Positions 15,001-21,454 of a stretch of DNA of 30,746 nucleotides are shown here, piece by piece (the first letter of the stretch is position 1; the number at the start of each line of letters is the position of its first letter). A model generated the notes under the pieces. That model had not been told where the DNA came from and searched no databases. It saw only the letters and a list, made by a program, of their open reading frames with translations. The position numbers were made by a program, and so were the translations under genes. This DNA is from a virus, in IMG/VR virus record IMGVR_UViG_3300044822_000198, positions 1-30,746 of that record; one strand, written 5' to 3'.

Positions 15001-15207
15001 TCATGGGTGCCCTGCCTCTCCAGGCAATTTGCCAGTTTGCAGGACGTTTCCGATATCCTCCGCCATTTCATTTGCGTTGCCGAATCTGACCCGTGAACTA
15101 ACCAGCGGCGCAGATAACGCCCATGTATCGCGTGACAAACGCCGAACGTGCCACGTTACGCCATAAGCCACGAAAGCAACATCTGTGCACGTCCCAGATA
15201 CATCCAA
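15001..15207 (-). CDS. C-terminal-type frame downstream of the GGGGCCA array
   Basis: 68 aa from a TTG at 15207, with normal protein composition (WHVRRLSRDTWALSAPLVSSRVRFGNANEMAEDIGNVL). The frame is open upstream straight into the heptamer array, which has no stop in any frame. It is either a separate gene with a poor start or one of three alternative C-termini of the 15569 gene. No function recognised. Confidence 0.45.
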   Translation of the reverse strand: MDVSGTCTDVAFVAYGVTWHVRRLSRDTWALSAPLVSSRVRFGNANEMAEDIGNVLQTGKLPGEAGHP

Positions 15208-15569
15208 TCTGGCATTGCTTCCCAGGGGCCAGGGGCCAGGGGCCAGGGGGCCAGGGGCCAGGGGGCCAGGGGGCCAGGGGCCAGGGGCCAGGGGCCAGGG
15301 GCCAGCCAGGGCCAGGGGCCAGGGGCCAGCCAGGGCCAGGGGCCAGGGGGCCAGGGGCCAGGGGCCAGGGGCCAGCCAGGGCCAGGGGCCAGGGGGCCAG
15401 GGGCCAGGGGGCCCGCAGGTCGCCTGGCCTGTCGCCGGAAAGCGGCGCTGTTGGCACGCTGACCTCCTTGCGGACCACCCGTGGCGGGGAGATCGGCACC
15501 GGCTTGGCCGGGGTTCGCAGCCTTGGCCAGCAGGTCGGTGATCTTCGCTTCGTACATGTCAAGGTCCAT
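15156..15569 (-). CDS. hypothetical protein with Pro/Ala/Gly/Trp heptamer-encoded middle
   Basis: The ATG at 15569 has GGAG 7 nt upstream and overlaps the previous gene. The N-terminal 47 residues (MDLDMYEAKITDLLAKAANP...) look normal. Then the frame reads the GGGGCCA array as P/A/G/W repeats (WPLAPGPWPL) and ends after 22 further residues. In this copy number the protein exits in one of three frames. The repeat part is unlikely to be structured. Repeat changes would alter the C-terminus. Confidence 0.5.
   Translation of the reverse strand: MDLDMYEAKITDLLAKAANPGQAGADLPATGGPQGGQRANSAAFRRQARRPAGPLAPGPLAPGPGWPLAPGPWPPGPWPWLAPGPWPWLAPGPWPLAPGPLAPWPLAPWPLAPGPWEAMPDWMYLGRAQMLLSWLMA
15222..15413. 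repeat. GGGGCCA heptanucleotide array with 8-nt variants
   Basis: About 190 nt of GGGGCCA units, some extended to GGGGGCCA or shortened to GCCAGCCAGG. All three minus-strand frames are free of stops, because the array only encodes P, A, L, G and W. A 7-nt unit is not a multiple of three, so every gain or loss of a unit switches the downstream frame. The array is not CRISPR-like: there are no spacers. Confidence 0.9.
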
Positions 15570-15804
15570 TAGTGGTCTCCATAGTTAGTGTCTCGATGTT
15601 CCGCCGGAGCAGCCTCTTCGGGCATACGATTATTCGGTCGGGCAGGTGAGTCAGGATCATCACCGGTATCCTCAGCACGCACGCCGCCGTTCGCACCATC
15701 TGGGCGATGTGCCTCTGGCTGCATTGGTAGTGCTGCCCGCAGACCAGCTCGGTCCGCGGGCGGCTGAATATCTCGTTCCAGTCGTGCTTGCGCTGGCGAC
15801 TCAC
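15559..15804 (-). CDS. small hypothetical protein
   Basis: An 81-aa basic protein from the GTG at 15804 (MSRQRKHDWNEIFSRPRTELVCGQHYQCSQRHIAQMVRT). The pattern 'L..G.(D/H)(F/Y).C....' followed by a helix and a beta-rich end resembles a class of small phage proteins that modulate binding to RNA or DNA, but I cannot name it. It is coupled to neighbours: TAGTG overlap upstream, and its end overlaps the 15569 start by 11 nt. Confidence 0.55.
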   Translation of the reverse strand: MSRQRKHDWNEIFSRPRTELVCGQHYQCSQRHIAQMVRTAACVLRIPVMILTHLPDRIIVCPKRLLRRNIETLTMETTNGP

Positions 15805-15929
15805 TAGATCAGCCCCTGCTCGATCAGCCAGCCCCGGCCGACCACGATCCGCAGCGTGCCGGGGTGGTGGACGATGGACTTCCATGCCCCCAAGACGGGC
15901 ATCCCAATCCGCAACCGCAACGCATACAT
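15804..15929 (-). CDS. very small hypothetical protein
   Basis: 41 aa (MYALRLRIGMPVLGAWKSIVH...). Its TAG stop overlaps the GTG of the next gene (TAGTG), the main reason to accept it. A basic, hydrophobic beta-rich peptide, function unknown; no clear ribosome-binding site. Confidence 0.4.
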   Translation of the reverse strand: MYALRLRIGMPVLGAWKSIVHHPGTLRIVVGRGWLIEQGLI

Positions 15930-15943
15930 GATGGTTATCGGGG

Positions 15944-16222
15944 CTAGTCTACGCGTACACTAGCACCGGCGAAGGGCACGTACTCGGTCCACTCGCAAAG
16001 CCCTCGCGTGATTTTAGAGAGAGCGAACTTGCCGGATTTTGCGGGAGTGACCGAATAATGCGAATCGAGGTTGACGGCGGCATCGTGGACGAAACCTTGG
16101 TGCGACCTGTAGCCGCAATCAACCCCCCTGATCCAGCCGTGAGATTCCAGTTCCGCAATTTGTTCTTCAGTGAAGCCAGCCATGTTTTGCTGGGCCTTCT
16201 CGATTGATTCGCTGATGTCCAT
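15944..16222 (-). CDS. small hypothetical protein
   Basis: 92 aa from the ATG at 16222, which has AAGGGGAAAG just upstream; the frame opens earlier without support. Acidic N-terminal helix (MDISESIEKAQQNMAGFTEEQIAELESHGW), then a beta-rich part (FALSKITRGLCEWTEYVPFAG). First gene of the minus-strand group, divergent from 16466. Function unknown. Confidence 0.6.
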   Translation of the reverse strand: MDISESIEKAQQNMAGFTEEQIAELESHGWIRGVDCGYRSHQGFVHDAAVNLDSHYSVTPAKSGKFALSKITRGLCEWTEYVPFAGASVRVD

Positions 16223-16228
16223 GTCTTT

Positions 16229-16335
16229 CCCCTTGCCTGGAAAAATCAACGCTCTCCGCCGGCAATCACCTGGCAAGGGAAGGATGCGCGGCGGAGAGAC
16301 GTTGAATCGTTTGTTTCGTGATTGCCCTTGCCAGG
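16229..16335. promoter_or_regulatory. operator array in the divergent 16222/16466 gap
   Basis: CCTGGCAAGGG (16269-16279) and CCCTTGCCAGG (16325-16335) are perfect inverted copies, and CCCCTTGCCTGG (16229-16240) is a third copy with one mismatch. Interleaved is another inverted repeat, TCAACGCTCTCCGCCG (16246-16261) with CGGCGGAGAGACGTTGA (16289-16305). The nesting of two dyads between divergent genes suggests binding of one or two repressors, or a leader structure for the minus-strand transcript. Confidence 0.5.
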
Positions 16336-16398
16336 ACGAGTGAACTATTGCCGCGCAAAGTTGCGGAGTCAACCGAAAAAGAAAATAAAAATTATCTT

Positions 16399-16426
16399 TT
16401 GCATTGTTCAAATAACGTGCTATGGT
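16399..16426 (+). promoter_or_regulatory. early-type promoter with TTTG-TTCAAA dyad
   Basis: TTGCAT (16399-16404), 16-nt spacer, TATGGT (16421-16426). The -35 lies in TTTGCATTGTTCAAA, an imperfect dyad that recurs before other plus-strand genes (17457, 18734, 20171, 21389, 23110). Confidence 0.65.
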
Positions 16427-16465
16427 TGTGATGTTGAGGGACACTAACGCAAAGGGGAAACGAAC

Positions 16466-17002
16466 ATGATCGCAACAGTTAATGAAAGTTTGAAAGCCGG
16501 TGAAACGTCAACGATCCATCGGTTCGAGAAAGCCGGACTTGGGAAGGCTCCCTTCCGGTTTACTGGGGGAGTGACGGAGAAGGTTTTCTGTGTCCCTGGC
16601 GGAACGCCGAAAGCGGGAAGTTCCTGCGACTATTGCTCCACGGGAATCCGGTACGAGTTCTGGGTTGAATCGGCCGATCATAAGACTTTCAAGGTCGGCT
16701 GCGACTGCATCCACAAGACTGGGGATCGGGGATTGATTCAGCAAATCTCCATTGCAGAGCGGAAACTGCGGGATGCCAAGAACGCGGCAGCTAAGGCACG
16801 CAAGGCCGCGAAGCTTGCCGAACGGATGGCATCGGCGAAAGCTATCCTGCCAACGGTTTGCGGGGCGATTGCGAGCCAGCCGCATCCCAATTCCTATCTC
16901 GCCGATCAGGGCAAAACGCTGCTGGACTATGTCAACTGGTGTTTCGAGAATCGCGCGGCTGACAAGGCATGTGTCATCATCGAAAAGGCGGTTCAATCAT
17001 GA
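16466..17002 (+). CDS. zinc-binding hypothetical protein
   Basis: 178 aa with AAAGGGGAAACGAAC before the ATG. Zinc site near residues 53-76: GSSCDYCSTGIRYEFWVES...FKVGCDCIHKTG, a pattern found in phage proteins of unknown function. Then a Lys/Ala-rich helix (residues 92-120, AERKLRDAKNAAAKARKAAKLAERM) and a helical C-terminus. It is likely to bind nucleic acid or a protein. It is the first gene of an ATGA-coupled trio under the 16399 promoter. Confidence 0.65.
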   Translation: MIATVNESLKAGETSTIHRFEKAGLGKAPFRFTGGVTEKVFCVPGGTPKAGSSCDYCSTGIRYEFWVESADHKTFKVGCDCIHKTGDRGLIQQISIAERKLRDAKNAAAKARKAAKLAERMASAKAILPTVCGAIASQPHPNSYLADQGKTLLDYVNWCFENRAADKACVIIEKAVQS

Positions 17003-17217
17003 TCGCAACGATTCAGGACATTGTGTTCGCGTGCATAACGTTCACGGGACGCACGGAAGACGATTTGCTGGCCGATTACGAGAGACGTTGCAAACGCAAG
17101 CGAATTGTTCCGCTGTACGGTCAAGTGAAGGCTTCCTTACGGTCACTCTGTGCGGCCGGAAAGATCAAGATTGTGGAGTTTCAAGGTCACAAACTTTGTT
17201 GCAAGGTGAAATCATGA
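16999..17217 (+). CDS. small winged-helix-like protein
   Basis: 72 aa (MIATIQDIVFACITFTGRTEDDLLADYERR), starting in ATGA with the previous stop. Its opening MIAT.. resembles the start of the previous gene (MIATVNES). The helix-helix-beta layout (VKASLRSLCAAGKIKIVEFQGHKLCCKV) looks like a winged helix. A regulatory role is possible; not proven. Confidence 0.55.
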   Translation: MIATIQDIVFACITFTGRTEDDLLADYERRCKRKRIVPLYGQVKASLRSLCAAGKIKIVEFQGHKLCCKVKS

Positions 17218-17441
17218 CACAATCACGGGCGCAATTAATCGGCAGTCTCCCTGCCGATCTGAGCGGAAAAGTCTGCTACTTGATCGGGAACCGCTTCGAC
17301 GTGGTTCCCGTTCTGGGATGCCATCCGAGCGACGCAACGCGGGTCAACCTCAGCGTCGAGTGCGGACCCGTGACCTACCGGCGAATCCAGGAATGGTTCG
17401 CCGGCTTCAAATATGGTCACAATCTGGGGCTGCACAAATAA
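17214..17441 (+). CDS. small hypothetical protein
   Basis: 75 aa (MTQSRAQLIGSLPADLSGKVCYLIGNRFDVVPVLG) in ATGA overlap with the gene before. Compact alpha/beta composition, two cysteines, no recognised motif. Last gene of the 16466 trio; followed by the 17457 promoter. Confidence 0.55.
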   Translation: MTQSRAQLIGSLPADLSGKVCYLIGNRFDVVPVLGCHPSDATRVNLSVECGPVTYRRIQEWFAGFKYGHNLGLHK

Positions 17442-17456
17442 TTTTCGGAATTCGAT

Positions 17457-17484
17457 TTGACGAATTCAAAATGTAGCGCATAAT
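17457..17484 (+). promoter_or_regulatory. early-type promoter with perfect TTTGA-TCAAA dyad
   Basis: TTGACG (17457-17462), 16-nt spacer, CATAAT (17479-17484), within TTTGACGAATTCAAA. About 90 nt of leader follow, with GGGG-CTGATAA-CCCC and AACC...GGTT hairpins, before the ATG at 17572. Confidence 0.6.
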
Positions 17485-17571
17485 GGATTGTCGAGAAGAT
17501 AACTCGGCATCGCGGCCAACCGGCGGAACTCAGGTTGGAGCGGGGCTGATAACCCCAGGGGAGATTGCAAG

Positions 17572-17898
17572 ATGAAAGAAATCAAGATTACCGATTATTT
17601 CCTGATGATCGAACAAGACCGGCGAGACCCTGCCAGTGATCTCCTGGCTGTTCGCCGCGAAGGCGGCCGCATGTTCGAAGGAGAAAAGCCGGCTGATGCG
17701 CTGGCAGGATCGCGGTGGTACGGGGTGAAATACACCTGTGTTGACCGAATCGCGAGGTCGGGGAACAGCAGCGGCAAAGTGGTTATGACCACTCGCTATC
17801 TTGGCTGGCTCAAATTGACCCACAAAGAGATCCGCGGCAACGCTCTCGCTCAATGGCTGGAGCCATATCCAGCACCGGCTAATTTGGCGGCCATGTGA
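17572..17898 (+). CDS. hypothetical protein
   Basis: 108 aa, ribosome-binding site AGGGGAG about 8 nt before the ATG. Alpha/beta sequence (MKEIKITDYFLMIEQD...SRWYGVKYTCVDRIARSGNSSGKVVMTTRYLGWLKLTHKEI) with a charged core, no family recognised. Monocistronic: own promoter and a following terminator. Confidence 0.6.
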   Translation: MKEIKITDYFLMIEQDRRDPASDLLAVRREGGRMFEGEKPADALAGSRWYGVKYTCVDRIARSGNSSGKVVMTTRYLGWLKLTHKEIRGNALAQWLEPYPAPANLAAM

Positions 17899-17904
17899 CG
17901 CGAT

Positions 17905-17978
17905 CCCCGCTCCGCGCTTCGCCGCTAATCAAGCGGCCCGTCGCAAGGCGGACAGAGGCGCGGGGCGCTTTTCTTTTA
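17905..17978 (+). terminator. probable terminator between convergent genes
   Basis: CCCCGC (17905-17910) can pair with GCGGGG (17960-17965) around an inner GCCGCT-AATCA-AGCGGC hairpin (17921-17937), and CTTTTCTTTT follows. It lies downstream of 17572 and before the convergent HTH gene. Confidence 0.5.
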
Positions 17979-18022
17979 GTTGAGGTACCACCAATGCGTG
18001 CCGACAACAACCCGCCAGTGGC

Positions 18023-18529
18023 TCATTCCGCAGGACTATCGCTCAACTCCTGCGGAACCCCATTAACCTCAACGGGAATCAGAGCAGGCTTGGCGGACAG
18101 GGCTTCCAGGCGTTCAGCTTGTTTTTGCAGGCCTTCAAGGACGCGGCGCGTTTCGATTTCCTCAGTGAATCTGAAGTGGGCCTGAATCACCGTCGAAGCC
18201 GCCGCGATCCAGACTTTGTACGGCGCATTATCATCGGCAAGGATTTGCGAAAGCCGCTCATAGGCTGCAAAGGTAGTAGACGGGAAACGGGCCATCATGT
18301 CTCTGATTATCGCCTCCTTGGCTCGCCTCAACGCACGTTGAAAATCTGGGTAAGACTCAGAGTGTATCCACTTGAGGACAATCGTTTTCGTTACTCCACA
18401 GGTCTTAGCCGTATCGACAATGCTCCTTCCCGCAAGCAAACTACGCAGGCCATGCAATTGCCGAACGGGAAGCCGAGCCATAACCTCAACAGTAGCCTTA
18501 CTTTGCGACATGTCCATTAAGTATCCCAT
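18023..18529 (-). CDS. helix-turn-helix protein (terminase-small-like or regulator)
   Basis: 168 aa, acidic C-terminus. Residues 25-60 are a clear helix-turn-helix (GLRSLLAGRSIVDTAKTCGVTKTIVLKWI), followed by helices (FQRALRRAKEAIIRDMMARF) and a charged coiled coil (FTEEIETRRVLEGLQKQAERLEAL). This layout, HTH then long helices, is common to small terminase subunits and to phage DNA-binding proteins. It stands alone in antisense among early genes and no large terminase is visible, so a regulator is equally likely. Confidence 0.55.
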   Translation of the reverse strand: MGYLMDMSQSKATVEVMARLPVRQLHGLRSLLAGRSIVDTAKTCGVTKTIVLKWIHSESYPDFQRALRRAKEAIIRDMMARFPSTTFAAYERLSQILADDNAPYKVWIAAASTVIQAHFRFTEEIETRRVLEGLQKQAERLEALSAKPALIPVEVNGVPQELSDSPAE

Positions 18530-18733
18530 TGTTGCCTGCTGGTATTATCGCAAGAAAAGGCGGGGAACGGCAAGGGAGACTATCCCCCTGAGAGCCGCCC
18601 CCCAAAATAATTTTGCCGATTTTCCGGTGGCGTCTTTCGGCCGACTTGAAACGTTGCAAGCGGGCGCAAAGTGATTGTACGCAAATGTTTGCGGCTTGAG
18701 GCGAAACGATTTCCACAATTCCGAAGTATTTAT

Positions 18734-18761
18734 TTGCATTATTCAAATCGCGTGCTATTAT
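18734..18761 (+). promoter_or_regulatory. early-type promoter with TTTG-TTCAAA dyad
   Basis: TTGCAT (18734-18739), 16-nt spacer, TATTAT (18756-18761), inside TTTGCATTATTCAAA. Followed by the leader TTATGTCGGCAAACGAAACA, also present after the 20171 promoter (TTATGTCGGCAGGGGAAACA). The 200 nt before it (18530-18733) show no gene. Confidence 0.7.
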
Positions 18762-18804
18762 ATTTATGTCGGCAAACGAAACACTTACACAAAGGGAGAA
18801 AAGC

Positions 18805-18975
18805 ATGTACCAGATCAAATTCCAGTGCGGCTATGAAATCCAGGTGATCGGCCGCGGCGATGCCGGTCTGTGCCGCGTGGTCAACAGCAGCAATCAGATC
18901 GTGTACTCCGGCACTTATGCGGCTTGCGAAAAATGGCTGGCTGATCGCGCTGTGCCGGCCCTGTGCGGGATGTAG
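18805..18975 (+). CDS. MYQIKxQCGYEIQV small-protein family, copy 1
   Basis: 56 aa (MYQIKFQCGYEIQVIGRG...), ribosome-binding site AAGGGAG. It shares an almost identical start and the ending (C..WLADR) with the 50-aa protein at 20239; the two have the same promoter and leader, so promoter plus gene were duplicated. Beta-rich, with a Cys and conserved Trp, function unknown. A strong hairpin follows. Confidence 0.6.
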   Translation: MYQIKFQCGYEIQVIGRGDAGLCRVVNSSNQIVYSGTYAACEKWLADRAVPALCGM

Positions 18976-18994
18976 CGGTTCTGAGGGAAATCCC

Positions 18995-19021
18995 CAACTG
19001 GGACAAAATGTCCCAGTTGGA
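18995..19021. terminator. 12-bp perfect hairpin with AAA loop
   Basis: CCAACTGGGACA-AAA-TGTCCCAGTTGG lies between the 18805 and 19045 genes. It lacks a T-run, so it may act as a processing or protein-binding hairpin rather than an intrinsic terminator, or as a DNA operator. Confidence 0.5.
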
Positions 19022-19044
19022 AGTCCCCCTGGAGAGTTAAGACA

Positions 19045-19212
19045 ATGGCCAAGAAAGCAAAGAAGCCAAAACTGACCGTGGAACAGCTCCGGCAAAAGTA
19101 TTGTCTGTTTTCGCAGCTTGGAGCGATTGGCGTGATTCTGGGGGACTTTTACGATGCCATGCACCCTGGGCGGCGGGAGCGTATCTGGCGTCAACGGGAG
19201 AAGCAGTCATGA
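19045..19212 (+). CDS. 55-aa stand-alone LFxQLG-YDAxHPGxRER domain protein
   Basis: 55 aa with a Lys-rich opening (MAKKAKKPKLTVEQLRQKYC), GGAGAG before the ATG. Residues 12-52 are 24/42 identical to residues 483-524 of the virion ADP-ribosyltransferase (shared LF-x-QLG, YDAxHPGxRER, WRxRE). It is therefore a paralogue of that C-terminal block, here expressed alone from an early operon. It may bind the same partner, for example to inhibit or guide the virion protein. It ends in ATGA with the next gene. Confidence 0.65.
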   Translation: MAKKAKKPKLTVEQLRQKYCLFSQLGAIGVILGDFYDAMHPGRRERIWRQREKQS

Positions 19213-19325
19213 CCGATTTCACTTGGGACGAGTGGACCTCACTGGGGATCGCCTGTGCCTTGACAGCGTGGGCCGGCTCGCAGATGACCTGGAATGTTGT
19301 GCTGGCGTTGCTTGGATCGATGTAA
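19209..19325 (+). CDS. very small membrane-associated peptide
   Basis: 38 aa (MTDFTWDEWTSLGIACALTA...) starting in ATGA with the 55-aa gene. Acidic/Trp-rich start then one hydrophobic helix (WNVVLALLG) that could be a transmembrane segment. The coupling to the upstream gene is the main support. Confidence 0.45.
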   Translation: MTDFTWDEWTSLGIACALTAWAGSQMTWNVVLALLGSM

Positions 19326-19349
19326 CCATTACTCTCAGAGGTATTTGCG

Positions 19350-19541
19350 ATGGACCCGAACACAGACGATTTGCCGGTGGATTGCCCTGATTGCCGAGGC
19401 CGAGGCGAGATATTCGAGCGGGTGTGGGCCGACCTGGGTTGGCATCGGTCGGTGGAGTGCCCGACGTGCGAGGGAGCCGGCCTGATCGACGCGGAAGAGG
19501 CGAGGCGGCTGCGAGGGGAAGCGATGGCGGAAAAACTGTAA
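19350..19541 (+). CDS. DnaJ-type zinc finger protein
   Basis: 63 aa with two CxxCxGxG half-sites, CPDCRGRG (residues 12-19) and CPTCEGAG (37-44), the cysteine-rich fold of DnaJ and anti-TRAP. Such small proteins bind zinc and usually a protein partner; RNA or protein regulation is possible. AGAGG precedes the ATG. Charged C-terminal helix. Confidence 0.7.
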   Translation: MDPNTDDLPVDCPDCRGRGEIFERVWADLGWHRSVECPTCEGAGLIDAEEARRLRGEAMAEKL

Positions 19542-19559
19542 TGCAATAACGTATTTGCA

Positions 19560-19588
19560 TTGCATTTACGTGATTTGTGTGTTACAAT
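19560..19588 (+). promoter_or_regulatory. promoter of a leaderless RHH gene
   Basis: TTGCAT (19560-19565), 17-nt spacer, TACAAT (19583-19588), then only 6 nt to the ATG at 19595. Repeated TTGCAT copies (19554 and 19560) precede it. The start site should coincide with the ATG. Confidence 0.7.
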
Positions 19589-19594
19589 AACTAC

Positions 19595-19846
19595 ATGGCC
19601 AGACCACGCAAAACCGTCTGTCTCTCGGAGCAAATTGTCGTTAGGGTTAACGCGGAGGAACTTGCTCGCATGGAAGCAGCGGCGGTTGCCGCTGGCCTAT
19701 CCCTGTCGGAATGGATCAGGCGGAAACTGGCGGATGGCGTCGAGCCAAGAGCCGCGCCGCAAACGATCACGCAACCAGTTAAAAAACTGTGTCGATCCTG
19801 TCGGCTAAAGATTACGAATCCTTCCGATTGCCCAGAATGCAAGTAA
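19595..19846 (+). CDS. ribbon-helix-helix regulator with C-terminal zinc knuckle
   Basis: 83 aa. Residues 5-47 form a ribbon-helix-helix: beta strand EQIVVRVN, helix EELARMEAAAVA, turn GLSLSEW, helix IRRKLA. A linker leads to a CRSC...CPEC zinc site (66-82). RHH proteins bind operators as dimers; the zinc part may add an oligomer or RNA contact. Probably leaderless (start 6 nt after -10, no ribosome-binding site). A plausible regulator of the early promoters. Confidence 0.75.
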   Translation: MARPRKTVCLSEQIVVRVNAEELARMEAAAVAAGLSLSEWIRRKLADGVEPRAAPQTITQPVKKLCRSCRLKITNPSDCPECK

Positions 19847-19867
19847 AATTATCATCATAGTAGTCAT

Positions 19868-19893
19868 CTACTGTACCCCCGGGGGTACAGTAG
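19868..19893. promoter_or_regulatory. 26-bp perfect palindrome
   Basis: A perfect palindrome with arms CTACTGTACCCCC and its complement, no loop, between the RHH gene and the next gene. It could be an operator, for instance of the RHH regulator upstream, or a cruciform or terminator; AATTTT follows. Confidence 0.6.
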
Positions 19894-19913
19894 AATTTTC
19901 AGGAGTGAATTCC

Positions 19914-20132
19914 ATGGCCAATCCAACCACAACCCGCACCGCCGCCGAAATCCGCGCCGCCCTGGCACAGCTCGCCGCCGCGATCCAGCGGCAGACGGAT
20001 GCCGCGGCCGCGCGACTCCTATCCGCGGCCATGGACGCCCTGGAGCGGACCGCAGCGGAATTGGAGGGCGCCGCGGAAGGGAATTTTCCCCTAGCGACCA
20101 AAAAGATGTTGGCGGATAAGATTGCCGAATAA
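19914..20132 (+). CDS. Ala-rich helical hypothetical protein
   Basis: 72 aa from the ATG 8 nt after AGGAG (a GTG at 19905 is alternative). Ala- and Arg-rich helices (AAEIRAALAQLAAAIQRQTDAAAARLL) look like a short coiled coil. Function unknown; located after the palindrome. Confidence 0.55.
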   Translation: MANPTTTRTAAEIRAALAQLAAAIQRQTDAAAARLLSAAMDALERTAAELEGAAEGNFPLATKKMLADKIAE

Positions 20133-20170
20133 CGACTTGCGTCAATTCCAATTTTTTTTCTGAAATTGAT

Positions 20171-20198
20171 TTGAATTATTCAAAAGGCGGTGTATACT
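20171..20198 (+). promoter_or_regulatory. early-type promoter with perfect TTTGAA-TTCAAA dyad
   Basis: TTGAAT (20171-20176), 16-nt spacer, TATACT (20193-20198), in TTTGAATTATTCAAA, the most symmetrical member of the set. Serves the 20239 gene. Confidence 0.7.
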
Positions 20199-20238
20199 TC
20201 TTATGTCGGCAGGGGAAACAACTTAACGGAGAATACCA

Positions 20239-20391
20239 ATGTACCAAATTAAGTATCAATGCGGGTACGAAATCCAAGTAGCCGGCCGCCGGTGTCGAGT
20301 GGCCGACAGCAACAATGCCATCGTACTCGACTGGACCACCTATGAAGCCTGCCTTGCCTGGCTAGCCGACCGCTCTGTGCGGCCGCTGTGA
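20239..20391 (+). CDS. MYQIKxQCGYEIQV small-protein family, copy 2
   Basis: 50 aa, paralogue of the 18805 protein: identical MYQIK(F/Y)QCGYEIQV start and C..WLADR end. GGAGAA precedes the ATG. The duplicated unit includes promoter, leader and gene. Unknown function. After it a GGGCCGG/CCGGCCC hairpin (near 20440) lies in otherwise gene-free DNA to 20520. Confidence 0.55.
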   Translation: MYQIKYQCGYEIQVAGRRCRVADSNNAIVLDWTTYEACLAWLADRSVRPL

Positions 20392-20520
20392 CGCCGACTA
20401 CGGCGGGACCGCATATGCTGGCGAGTAGGGGTCTGCGGTGTCCAGTGCGGGGCCGGTGCAAGTGGCCGGCCCTACGCTGGGAATCGACGACAAAACCATC
20501 AGTTACAAGGAGTTACGAAA

Positions 20521-20706
20521 ATGGAAAAGCTCAACGGGTTCGATGCGGTAACGGTCAAAGGCTTAAGCCATCCGGTTCCGGCGGCATTCAGGCGCACCAG
20601 TCCCTCGCGCCACACGGTGACGGCGGCCCAGGCTATCGGCAAGATGCGGCCGGCGGCGTGGACTGTCCGGTATGGTTGCAAGACGGCAAAGGTCGAGCTG
20701 GCGTAG
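20521..20706 (+). pseudogene. truncated small gene at left junction of the Big-1 fragment
   Basis: AAGGAG 8 nt before the ATG and an N-terminus of normal composition (MEKLNGFDAVTVKGL...). The frame ends (…CKTAKVELA, TAG) just at the antisense Big-1 fragment, so the original gene was probably cut by insertion. The part after residue 55 reads antisense Big-1 sequence. No family recognised. Confidence 0.4.
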
Positions 20707-21350
20707 GTGCCGTTGGCGTGGGCGGTGACGCCGCTCAGAACGCCGTTGTTCGCGCCGCTCCCAAGGAAGAAGGCGACGTTGAGGCTGGCGCCGGTTTCAT
20801 TGTTGCCGTCGGCGTCCCTGGCCTGCAGCGTGACGATTGCCGTGGTGCCCGATGGGACGGTCGGGGTGGACACCGCGACATAGGACTGCGACAGGCTGTA
20901 GGGCCCCGGCGTGACGGTGACAGTTGGCGGCGTCGCCGTGACGGCCTGGCCGTTGACCGTCGCGCCGATCGTGTTGGTTCCAGCCGTCGCGCCGGTCAGG
21001 GTGGCGGTGTAGGTCCCGTTGCGATTGTCGCTGACGGCGCTGAAGCTGCCGCTCGCCGTGCCCGCGCCGAGATTGAAGGAGACGGTCGCCCCGCCGCCCA
21101 CTTCCTGGTTGCCGCTGCTGTCGCGCAGGGTCAAAGTCACGGTCGTCGGACTGCCGGCCTGGATGCTGCTCGGGCTGACCGTCACGCTCGATTGCGCCAG
21201 ACTGACGGGGCCGGGCGTCACCGTGATGCTGGGCTCCGCGGAGGTGACGTTCATGCCGTTGATAGTGGCGAGGACGGTGTTCGTTCCCGCGGCGGTCCCG
21301 AGGAACTGGGCGGTGTAGACGCCGTTGCCAATGTAAGCGACGGAGCCGGC
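20690..21350 (-). pseudogene. fragment of a Big-1 (bacterial Ig-like) surface protein
   Basis: The minus-strand frame encodes about 2.3 Ig-like repeats of ~100 residues with SSVTVSPSSIQAGSPTTVTL, RNGTYTATLTGATAGTNTI, TVTPGPYSLSQSYV and DADGNNETGA motifs, typical of Big-1/invasin-like adhesins. It has no start: a TAG lies just upstream at 21351 and the first repeat is cut. Surrounding genes run the other way and GC is higher than in the neighbours. It is most likely a piece of a host gene inserted in the phage early region. Confidence 0.75.
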
Positions 21351-21388
21351 CTAAACCACGGAATCGCCCATCTTTTTCGCCTACAGAT

Positions 21389-21416
21389 TTGCATTGTTCA
21401 AAATGTATGGTATTCT
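21389..21416 (+). promoter_or_regulatory. early-type promoter with TTTG-TTCAAA dyad
   Basis: TTGCAT (21389-21394), 16-nt spacer, TATTCT (21411-21416), in TTTGCATTGTTCAAA. It lies just past the right end of the Big-1 fragment and serves 21455. Confidence 0.65.
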
Positions 21417-21454
21417 TGATTGTTCCGAACGAAACACTTTCAGGGGAAACGACG

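Noticed and set aside
15222-15413. GGGGCCA repeats as a CRISPR array
   Set aside because: Unit is 7 nt with no spacers; simple-sequence repeat.
20388-21419. Plus-strand frame of 343 aa
   Set aside because: Gly/Arg/Asp-rich shadow of the Big-1 repeats on the other strand.
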